From: an uncultured bacterium
Lineage (GTDB): Bacteria > Patescibacteria > JAEDAM01 > Absconditabacterales > Absconditicoccaceae
Direction: 5' to 3'
Assembly: GCA_903904545.1 (NCBI GenBank)
Contig: CAIVDB010000102.1
Coordinates: forward strand, 1 to 15,849
Length of the DNA: 15,849 bases
The position numbers and the translations under genes are program-made. The notes beneath the pieces are model-generated. The model worked only from the letters and a program-made list of their open reading frames with translations, ran no database searches and was not told the origin of the DNA. Positions 8,739 to 15,849 of this stretch are shown here, in pieces. Each line of letters begins with the position of its first letter. Position 1 is the stretch's first letter.

Positions 8739-8779
8739 ATGAAGAGGGGATACAAGTTGTTGCAAATTGCCTCAAATGG

Positions 8780-8838
8780 TAAACCAATTCCCGAATTCCT
8801 AATTCCCGATAAACCGATTTCTAATCCCTAATACCCTT
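8780..8838. repeat. short imperfect tandem repeat
   Basis: Two degenerate units of about 30 bp each begin TAAACC (8780 and 8810) and are built from repeated TTCCCGA, TTCCTAA and TCCCTAA blocks. It sits in the 162-bp gap before glyA. No function is apparent. Confidence 0.45.
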
Positions 8839-8864
8839 GATACTTTGTCCAAAATTCCTATATC
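8837..8864 (+). promoter_or_regulatory. candidate glyA promoter
   Basis: TTGATA at 8837-8842 and TATATC at 8859-8864 are separated by 16 nt, with a predicted leader of about 30 nt before the glyA ATG. This is a moderate match only. Confidence 0.35.
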
Positions 8865-8900
8865 TATGGACGACATTTTATTTCGTATTCATTTTTCCTT

Positions 8901-10181
8901 ATGACTCAAATCGCTCAAGTAGATACTATTATTTCAGATGCTATTCTCGCTGAACAGAGAAGACAATCTGAAGGGATGGAATTGATCGCTAGTGAAAATT
9001 ATCAATCTCCCGCAGTTTTAGAAGTGCAGTCTTCTGTTTTTGCAAATAAATATTCTGAAGGATTCCCTGGGAAAAGATACTATGGAGGGCAAGAAAATAC
9101 GGATATTATAGAACAACTTGCTATCGATAGAGCAAAAGCTGTTTTCCATGCTGACCATGCAAATGTCCAAGCACTCAGTGGGGCGGCAGCGAATCTTTGT
9201 GTCTATACCGCCTTGATGAACCCAGGCGATACCATTTTATGAATGGATTTGAGTCATGGCGGACATCTTACTCATGGCGCCCCAGTGACTTTCTTTTCTA
9301 AGGTATTTAATTTTATAAGATATAAGACACTTCCAGATGGTAGTATTGATTTCGATCAGATCCGTGCATTAGCCCATGAACATAAACCTAAGATTATCCT
9401 TGCTGGATTTAGTGCCTATCCAAGAGAATTAGACTATGCTCAATTTGCTGCAATTGCTCAAGAAGTTGGTGCTATTGCTTTTGCTGATATGTCTCATATC
9501 GGTGGATTTATCGCTGCAGGTGTCCTCAAAAATCCTCTGGATTATGGATTTCACGTGATGATGACGACTACTCATAAATCACTCAGATGACCAAGAGGAG
9601 CATTGATCTTGAGTAAGGGTATTGTTTCCAATCCGCTCAAAAAACCTGAAGATACGATAGAAAATATCCCAACCAGAATAGATAGAGCTGTCTTCCCTGG
9701 AATGCAAGGTGGACCTCATATGAATACCATCTGCGCTATAGCAGTCGCCCTCAAAGAAGCTCAGACTCCTGAGTTTCTAGACTATGCTAGCCAAACACTC
9801 AAGAATGCAAAAGTGATGGCGGAAGAACTCTTAACTCTTAACTATAAACTCGTCACTGGAGGTACGTCCAATCATATGGTAGTTGTGGATTTTTCATGAA
9901 CTGCAATTGATGGTTCGCTTGCTGAAAAAGCTTTAGATAAAATCTGAATTTCTACTTCTAAATCTACTATCCCTGATGATCCCAATCCTCCTTTTAGACC
10001 CTCTGGACTCCGCATCTGAATGCCTGCGATGACCACGAGAGGAGTGAAAGAGGAAGATACCAAGCAAATCGTCCACTTTATGGATCAAGCCTTCAAAAAT
10101 CATGATAATGAAGAAAAATTAGTACAACTTAAGGAGGAGGTAAAAAACTTTGCATTGAAATTTCCTGTACCTGGATTATAA
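8901..10181 (+). CDS. glyA: serine hydroxymethyltransferase
   Basis: SHMT is a PLP enzyme that interconverts serine and glycine, moving a one-carbon unit to tetrahydrofolate in the cytoplasm. This copy is 426 aa, full family length. It shows the N-terminal [14 protein letters not shown], the [12 protein letters not shown] substrate loop, [20 protein letters not shown], the PLP lysine in TTTHK (about Lys226), and [16 protein letters not shown] near the C-terminus. Five glycines are UGA, at invariant family positions: before MDLSHGG (114), in SLRGPRG (230), and in LRIGMP. This is the clearest evidence in the window for UGA = Gly. It starts at the ATG at 8901 and ends at the TAA at 10179; the transposase gene begins 7 nt later. 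Confidence 0.97.
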
Positions 10182-10188
10182 TTGGGGT

Positions 10189-10692
10189 ATGATTCTTAGG
10201 CCCCGCAAACAAAATAGGTTGCCAAAACACCTTTATCGTGAGGGAGGATTTTTTGTGACCATAAATGTTCATCATCATGAAAAAGTATTCGGTGAAGTTG
10301 TAGGAGAAGAGATGGTAGTAAATGAATATGGAAAGATCGTCAGAGAGTGTCGGCGTGATTTGCCTAATCATTATACGAACTGTGAATTAGCTGATTTTCT
10401 GGTTATGCCTAATCATATTCATGCAATTCTTTTTTTGGAGAGAGGGGCGGAACACGTCGTAAGGAACGGTTTCAAACCGTTCCCTACAAAAAACCACGAT
10501 CTTTCAGAAATAATTCGCTGACTCAAGACATTCTCGTCTCGTAAAATACATGAAATGTGATTTATCTCATTCAAATGGCAAAAGTCTTTCTATGACCACA
10601 TCATCCGCAATCCAGAAGACCTTTATAGGATACAAGAATATATAGAATTGAATCCTTATAAACGAGAAAACGATGAATATTATGTAAAATAA
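10189..10692 (+). CDS. REP-associated tyrosine transposase (RAYT, Y1/IS200-like)
   Basis: RAYTs are single-copy HUH-type Y1 nucleases related to IS200/IS605 TnpA that act on palindromic REP sequences. This one is 167 aa with two UGA glycines. It shows the basic N-terminus RKQNRLPKHLYREGGFFVT, the HUH motif in MPNHIHAI (His76 and His78), a helix-leading SEIIRGLKTFSSRKIHE, the likely catalytic Tyr135 in QKSFYDHIIRNP, and the closing RIQEYIELNPYK. All key residues are present, so it is probably intact. It starts 7 nt after the glyA stop. Residues 90-100 (VVRNGFKPFP) are encoded by a 29-nt near-perfect palindrome, and several palindromes lie just downstream, which may be its substrates. No IS-type ends are obvious. 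Confidence 0.9.
10459..10487. repeat. 29-nt palindrome inside the RAYT gene
   Basis: The sequence from GTAAGGAACGG to CCGTTCCCTAC is self-complementary apart from one mismatch and the central base. Each arm is 14 nt with almost no loop, and it stays in frame. It has the size and form of a REP hairpin. Confidence 0.85.
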
Positions 10693-10756
10693 TATAAAAT
10701 CGCTTGATATTTGTAATAAAAACAATACATTCTCTATTGTCAATTTTGACATATTT

Positions 10757-10789
10757 GCCCTCAGAATGAGGGCGTCCAGCTTATAGCTG
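10757..10789. repeat. paired REP-like hairpins downstream of the RAYT
   Basis: Two perfect short hairpins lie 3 nt apart: GCCCTC-AGAAT-GAGGGC (10757-10773) and CAGCT-TAT-AGCTG (10777-10789). No U-run follows. They lie 65 nt after the RAYT stop, where REP/BIME units are expected near a RAYT. Confidence 0.5.
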
Positions 10790-10816
10790 TATCCATGAAG
10801 GAGTTTGCTCATCTAT

Positions 10817-10882
10817 ACCACATTCTTATAGTGTATTACTCTATGCTTATGCATAGCTCTTTGCCTATATTGTATATGTGGT
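10817..10882. repeat. inverted repeat enclosing a hairpin
   Basis: ACCACAT (10817-10823) and ATGTGGT (10876-10882) are complementary and enclose CTATGC-TTAT-GCATAG (10841-10856). The layout could fold as a small structured RNA or mark the end of a mobile unit. The 10693-10966 interval contains no gene that I can see. Confidence 0.4.
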
Positions 10883-10920
10883 CACTGGAAACATTAGCAG
10901 ACTCCTTTTCTCTTTATTAA

Positions 10921-10949
10921 AAAAATCTCTCGATTGTCGAAAGATTTTT
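10921..10949 (-). terminator. intrinsic terminator of the ATPase gene
   Basis: A 13-bp stem (AAAAATCTCTCGA with TCGAAAGATTTTT, one mismatch) with a TTG loop lies 17 nt after the ATPase stop codon and is followed on the minus strand by a T-run. The symmetric A/T arms mean it could also stop plus-strand transcription coming from glyA/RAYT. Confidence 0.85.
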
Positions 10950-10966
10950 CTGTATAATGTATATCG

Positions 10967-13915
10967 TTATTTCATCGTCCAAACTACCTTTTGTTCTCCA
11001 TTTACTTCTTTGAATTCTTGTGCTTTGACCTTGATCTTATCGCCGATATTGAAATATTTCTTTCGATCGACTCCCTCAGGAGCGACGATAAAGTTTTTGT
11101 GCAGGAGTCCTTCTACGCCTTTGACAGTAATAAACATCCCGTAGTTGTAACTCAGTTTAATATATCCCTCATACCATTCTTTGAGCTTAATGTCTTTGAT
11201 GGAAAATCCATTAGTTTCTTGTGCAGGAATGGGTTTGGAAGCATTGCTTCAAGTTGTTCCCTGTTGTCCCATATTGCTTCATGTTGTAGGGGTGACGGGA
11301 GTAACTACTTTTTCAGGGTTTTGCTGTTTAAGTTTGTCTACATTAGGGCATAATTTAAGAAAATTTTGTTCCTCGAGACATTGTCCTGCACTTTTGCAAA
11401 TGTCTGCTATTTGTGCATTTATATCTTGTTTCTCTCCTATTCGGATCATGAGTGGATTGTTTTCTGTTGTGGTAATGGTCATATGTTGAAACATATCTAC
11501 ATGCATAGGAATGGATCCTGTATCGGTGTCTATGTTTTGTCCTTTTTGATATTTAGGAGTGGCCTGATATTCGATACTTGATGGTTTAGTATATCGGATC
11601 GCTTTGTGGTTTTCACTTGCTGTATCGAAAAGAATGGCATCAGGTTCTTCTCCATTGATGGCATATTCAGTATAATAATGACTGTGTTGTAATACATAGG
11701 CATCTTGTAAATTGCTTGCTTCTTGCTCGCTCATGCCTAAGGCTTGATATTGAGCTTTTTCACTGATCTTTTCTTGGATACTAAAGGTCTTTTTATTCCA
11801 AGCCTCCATCAGTTTTTCGAGTTGGGGTCTTTGCATTGCATATCTTTGTCTAGATTGTTTTCTAAGTTTATCGATCAATTCTAATGATCCTTCAGGGGTA
11901 GAAATAGGTAAAGTCTTCATACTAAATGGATCTGAAGAAATTCCATCGATCATTAATCTCATATATGCACTATACTTTGGTAATGAGATCAAATCATTGA
12001 CGCTAGAGAGCTCTTTGAATTGTCCTGTAATAATATCGGCATCGTCCTTTCCTACGGTGAATGCCATGGTTGTCCCTACGTTTCCAAAGATTGCATCTTT
12101 GATCTCTGGGAGAAGCTGGGAGGTATATTGGTTGGCAACGATAAGTGATAATTTATATTTTCTTGCTTCTGAAAGAATGGTCATAAATGATTTAGAAGCA
12201 AAGTTTTGGAACTCATCGATATAGAGATAGAAATCTCTTCTCTTGTGTGATGCAATATCTGCTCTGGACATGGCATCAATTTGTATTTTTGTGACAAGGA
12301 GTGATCCAATCATATTTGCATTATCTTCACCAATCTTTCCTTTACTGAGATTTACAAGAATAATTTTCCCTTCATCCATTGCTTTTCTCATATTGAGTTT
12401 TGTCCTTGGTTGTCCGAAAATATTTCTGACGAGTTTAGATGAAAGAAATTGTCCAACTTTATTGGTAATTGGTCCTACAGATTCTTCTCTTTGTTTATCG
12501 TTCCACTTATTAAATTCATTATTCCAAAATTTAAGTACCACTCCATCTTTGATATTTGATATGACTTCTTCTCTAAAATTTTTGTCTGTAAGGATCCTCA
12601 AAATATGCATAAGTGTAGCATTGGGATAGTCGATAAGTGAAAGGACTACATTCCTCAAGATGTATTCCAATCTTGGTCCCCAACTGGTGTCAAAGAGTCT
12701 GTAAAAGGTGGCAACGATTCCTGATGCAATCAAATTTTTGGCATCTTCGTTATCTGCTTGGAAAAGATTAAATCCAATAGGAAACTCGGTATCTGAGACA
12801 TCAAATAAGATGACATCATTGATTCTATTTGTGGGGATGTGTTCCAATACGGTATCCACAAGCTCTCCGTGGGGATCAAGCAAACAGAGTCCGTTCCCAG
12901 CTTTCATGTCACTTACCACCATATTAGAGATGAAGGTAGACTTTCCCGTACCTGTCTTTCCTACGATATACATATGTCTAAACTTGTCTTCCTTTTTGAT
13001 TCCAAAAGTGACTTTCTCTCCTCTATAATCGGTGTTTCCGAGAATAGTAAGATCATCTTCTTTCGTATTTTTTATAGTTGGAAGATTACTTGGATAGGGG
13101 AGTTTTCTATATACACAATAGTCCAATCCCTTGATAAAATTTGCTATCGTTGGAATATGGAAAAAATTCACTGCTTGTGCATGAGTGAGTCCAATGAATT
13201 TCTGTGTCTGGAAAATTTTGAGTTTTCCATTGGATACAAAGGGAGAAAACGCAGATTTGATGTTGAGTCTAAGCTGTTCTGCCATATATTTATCTTTGGT
13301 TTGGATTTTGTAAGAAAAGGAACAGAACATATCTGCTGGAAGTTCTTTGGGAGTTGGCTTATCTTCATCGTCTTTATCCTTTTTTGTGCCTCGAATCCAT
13401 TTCGCGGTCTTGAGGAGAAGATAGCTGAGTGATCTCGGATGTTTGAAGGTATACGTGAAATAGAGATTGAAATACGACTCCTGGTCTACGGTAGAGTAGA
13501 GGGCAAACAAGGCATTCATAGGATCCATATAGGTCCCATCTCTCGTAAAATCCTCTTTGTTTGCGATCTTCCCTTTGGCGGAGAATCTAATATGATCTCT
13601 TTGTTCGGGTATTTTGACAGCAGGAGTTTCGATAAGGTCTGACGTAGGATAACTCGCAAAAAAAGTATTCTGAAAATATCACTTGAAGTCTTTGGGGATC
13701 CCGACATACATTTTGATATCTGCGCTATTTCAGCTGATTATAAAGACCATTTTTTTTCTTTTGAGACTAATGAGGTTCTTACTTACGGTCTCCCAATGGC
13801 TGATCGAGCGATCGTTGTCTTTAAACGGTTTAATTTGAAAAAAGACCATTCCTGATGGACTTGTGGTTTGATTACTTTGCTTGGTAGATACTACCTTTTC
13901 GTTGTTTGTAGTCAT
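10967..13915 (-). CDS. HerA/VirD4/TraG-like DNA-pumping ATPase with C-terminal S1 domain
   Basis: At 982 aa this belongs to the FtsK-HerA ATPases that move DNA, close to the type IV coupling protein (VirD4/TraG) and DUF87 groups seen in many candidate-phylum genomes. Walker A is GKTGTGKST (319-327), with LLDPHGELVDTV after it; Walker B is YLYIDEF (563-569); EARKYKLSLIVANQYTSQL and FGNVGTTMAFTVG are the usual following motifs. The N-terminal 300 residues hold no obvious membrane helix, so it may act in the cytoplasm or rely on a partner. Beyond a Gln/Thr/Gly-rich linker the last 70 residues (EWYEGYIKL, YGMFITVKGVEGLLHK, NIGDKIKVK) form an S1-like OB-fold, normally an RNA/ssDNA binder. Four UGA glycines are used, two in the linker. 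The start is the ATG at 13915; a TTG at 13939 is less likely. Confidence 0.88.
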
Positions 13916-13960
13916 GATTTTTGTTTGGTAAGGGTACAAAAGAGATACAATTGCACGTCT

Positions 13961-13988
13961 ATTATATATAATTTAAGACAAAAAGCAA
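13961..13988 (-). promoter_or_regulatory. promoter of the ATPase gene
   Basis: On the minus strand TTGCTT (13988-13983) and a perfect TATAAT (13966-13961) are separated by 16 nt, about 45 nt upstream of the ATPase ATG. Confidence 0.6.
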
Positions 13989-14000
13989 GTATTTTTTAGT

Positions 14001-14016
14001 ATAAGCAGTTGCTTAT
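14001..14016. terminator. weak hairpin at the end of the NUDIX gene
   Basis: ATAAGC-AGTT-GCTTAT is a perfect 6-bp stem overlapping the NUDIX stop codon. No proper U-run follows on the minus strand, so termination here is doubtful. Confidence 0.3.
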
Positions 14017-14525
14017 TATTTCTCATGAAATTGATCGAAATAGATCTTCATCCCTACTTGATACAGTGGGGAATATTTATCAGGATTTTCTGTGAGTTCT
14101 TCTCTTATCTTGTCGGTAGCTATTCGCTCTACACTGTCTACTTCTTCTTCCTGCTGGACAATTGTGTTTTCTTCTCTTTTTATGGTAGCTAAAAATATTT
14201 TTTGAAAGACGTTATCATTATCCGAAGTATGATGTATCTCAAAAAATCATTCTAATTGTACCTCTATCCCTATTTCTTCCTTGGTTTCTCTGAGGATGGA
14301 TTCTTCGTCGGTTTCATTTCCAACGGTTCCTCCTGCTGAATAACTATATTTTCCTGGATTTCGAACTTTATTTTGAGAACGCTTTTGTACCAATATTTCC
14401 CCCTTTGTATTTCTCAAAATGAGTTGTACACCACGATGCATATATTTTGCTGTATAAAAATCTTCTCTTGGTCTCAGTCCAATAGGCTCGTTATTTTCAT
14501 TTACTTCCATAATCAATTCTGTCAT
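14016..14525 (-). CDS. NUDIX hydrolase, IDI/YfcD-like
   Basis: NUDIX enzymes cleave nucleoside diphosphates linked to another group; the isopentenyl-diphosphate isomerase branch shares the fold. This protein is 169 aa. The Nudix box is perfect at residues 65-87: G-x5-E (G65 to E71), then x7, then RETKEEIGI (R79, E80, E83, E84, G86). The start MTELIMEVNENNEPIGLRPR and HRGVQLILRNTKGEILVQKRS are the form seen in IDI and YfcD-type proteins. One UGA-Gly (14247) joins the box to the C-terminal half (FFEIHHTSDN). The substrate is unknown. It starts at the ATG at 14525 with no clear SD, and its spacing from btpA (132 nt) suggests its own promoter. Confidence 0.88.
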
Positions 14526-14561
14526 ACATTACTGTGCAATATAAAATATTTATGTACGATA

Positions 14562-14589
14562 TATATACATAATTTCGATGGAAAAACAA
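14562..14589 (-). promoter_or_regulatory. candidate NUDIX promoter
   Basis: On the minus strand TTGTTT (14589-14584) and TATATA (14567-14562) are separated by 16 nt, about 36 nt before the NUDIX ATG. AT-rich context makes such matches common. Confidence 0.3.
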
Positions 14590-14657
14590 GAATTTACCTT
14601 CTCTTATTTAGTAAATATCTGTAGTTAATCTTTCTTTGTTATTACGATTCTCCGGTG

Positions 14658-15425
14658 TTATTTTATTTCTTTTATTATTTCTTGAACTTTTTTCAAAGAT
14701 ACTTCTCAATTGTCCTTAAATGCGGTGCCAATAATTGTTCCGTCTACATACTTTAAAAAATCTATTATATTTCTCTTATCTATTCAGCTGCCTGCTAATA
14801 TCTGTATATTAGGTAATCTATCCCTTAAATCCTTAATGATATCTAAAATTGGAGCTTGCCCTGTTCGATCTCATGTAATAATGATTGCATTAGCTCATTC
14901 CTGTACTGCTTCTTTTGCTGATTGTAGTAATGATTTTTCTGGATCTACCATTTGAGTATGCTTTACCTGAATATCTGCCCATAATTCTATCTTCTCTCCT
15001 CAAATATTTTTTTTATATTGTATTATCTTGTCTGGTTTTGGAAGTATCTGTATATTATCATCGATTCTTTGGACATTGTCTACAAATGTATCTAGACGAA
15101 TAAACGATCCTCCATGTCTTTTAGCTAACCAAAAGGCTGTCTGATAATCATTTAAGAGGCAACAAAATCCAAAGGGTATCTTGATGTGTGGCTTTAAAAA
15201 TAGAATGATATCATCCATAACACTTCTCTGTTCTTGGGTGAGGAATTCTTTATATGGGCTTATACCATCAAAATCGTTCTCTATAAGTAATTTATCTATT
15301 CAACCATTTTGAAGATTCTGGAGATTTTGGAGCGCGATTTTACTTACATTATTAATTCAAACTTGGTCATTCTTATTTGGTAATATATCTAGATGAAGAA
15401 CACCTATGATTTCTTTTTTTGTCAT
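14658..15425 (-). CDS. btpA: BtpA/SgcQ family TIM-barrel protein
   Basis: This is a 255-aa protein with the BtpA family pattern throughout: EIIGVLHLDILPN at the start, GGIDKLLIENDFDG (about 40-53), PFGFCCLLNDYQTAFWLAKR, GGSFIRLDTFVDN, ELWADIQVKHTQMV (about 155), AIIITGDRTGQ, QILAGSGID and DGTIIGTAFKDNG near the C-terminus. The family is named for a cyanobacterial photosystem I biogenesis factor, but most members occur in non-photosynthetic bacteria and archaea, where the fold suggests a sugar- or phosphate-binding enzyme of unknown reaction. About eight UGA glycines are used, including ones in SGID, EGAN and TGDR at conserved glycine positions. The ATG at 15425 follows the upstream gene's stop by 8 nt, so the two are likely co-transcribed. 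Confidence 0.9.
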
Positions 15426-15433
15426 GTATATAA

Positions 15434-15849
15434 TTATGATGTAAAAGACTTAACCTTTCCTATATTTCGTTTGTTCATGAAATTCTCTTTTCAGCTCCAT
15501 TCTGGAGTTCATTGAGGGATTACTCACGAGAATAATCAGTATATAGACTTTTCCTTTAATTTTTTTATTTCATTCATTTGTTTTAAAACACTACTTTTAG
15601 ATCCTTTTTTTAAATAATCCTCTACTGCCTTACTATATCATATCGAAGAACTTTTATACCAACTGCTAATAAATTCATTATTAATCATTTCTAACTGTGG
15701 ACTTATACTATTTCATTCCTGTTTTAATTTTCAAGGAGAATAGTGTGTTTGTGGATTTACACATTCGATACAATCTGCGAAAAGATTACATATTTCAGTT
15801 TCATTAGGAACCTCATTGTTTAGAAATCAAGTGATGTTTTGATTTTTAG
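15434..15849 (-). CDS. unrecognised gene, 5' part outside window
   Basis: About 138 C-terminal codons are visible, ending in a TAA at 15434, with roughly eight UGA glycines. I do not recognise the protein. It is polar, Asn/Lys/Ser-rich and apparently mostly helical. Notable stretches are EICNLFADCIECVNPQTHYS (three cysteines), EFISSWYKSSSIGYSKAVED, a Lys-rich helix SSVLKQMNEIKKLKEK, and GLFSGVIPQGTPEWSGKENF near the end. There is no signal peptide or membrane segment in the visible part. It lies 8 nt upstream of btpA in the same direction, so it probably forms an operon with it and may act in the same unknown pathway. Its UGA density is the highest in the window. Confidence 0.7.

Noticed and set aside
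8780..8838. Repeated blocks before glyA considered as a CRISPR fragment
   Set aside because: Units are too short and degenerate, there are no regular spacers, and no cas gene is present.

Overview
This window looks like a piece of a small-genome candidate-phylum bacterium that reads UGA as glycine (translation table 25), the code known from Absconditabacteria (SR1) and Gracilibacteria (BD1-5). Under the standard code almost every gene here is cut into pieces. Reading UGA as Gly joins the pieces in frame, often exactly where a conserved glycine belongs: SHMT around residues 114 and 230, the GH3 nucleotide-binding motif, and the HxT motif of the 2H phosphoesterase. The DNA is AT-rich, genes are densely packed, and Shine-Dalgarno signals are mostly weak or absent. 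All gene coordinates below assume UGA = Gly and use only TAA/TAG as stops.

Left part (1-5018, minus strand). From right to left: pheT (phenylalanyl-tRNA synthetase beta, 834 aa); a secreted protein with three S-layer-homology motifs (420 aa); a 59-aa orphan ORF; and a 2H phosphoesterase that runs off the left edge. The last 16 codons of pheT occur a second time at about 962-1010, beyond the SLH gene. All four differences between the copies are synonymous. This att-like direct repeat brackets a 1.5-kb insert that carries the SLH gene.

Middle part (5019-10966). A divergent intergenic region of about 400 bp holds a strong terminator facing pheT, a possible Phe-rich short reading frame upstream of it, and a good promoter for the plus strand. 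The plus-strand series is: an unrecognised 433-aa protein with an HEGTH (HExxH-type) motif; a GH3-family adenylate-forming enzyme (505 aa); a 111-aa two-helix membrane protein; glyA (SHMT, 426 aa); and a REP-associated tyrosine transposase (RAYT, 167 aa) with a 29-nt near-perfect palindrome inside its coding sequence. A non-coding stretch of about 270 bp with several hairpins follows, ending in a terminator.

Right part (10967-15849, minus strand). From right to left: an unrecognised gene running off the right edge; a BtpA/SgcQ-family TIM-barrel protein 8 nt downstream of it; an IDI/YfcD-like NUDIX hydrolase; and a 982-aa HerA/VirD4/TraG-like DNA-pumping ATPase that ends in an S1-like OB-fold.

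I found no tRNA, rRNA or CRISPR array. The points most worth following up are the pheT 3'-end duplication around the SLH gene, the ATPase-S1 fusion, the GH3/HEGTH gene pair with a suspicious in-frame TAA between them, the RAYT with its internal palindrome, and the possible attenuator upstream of pheT.
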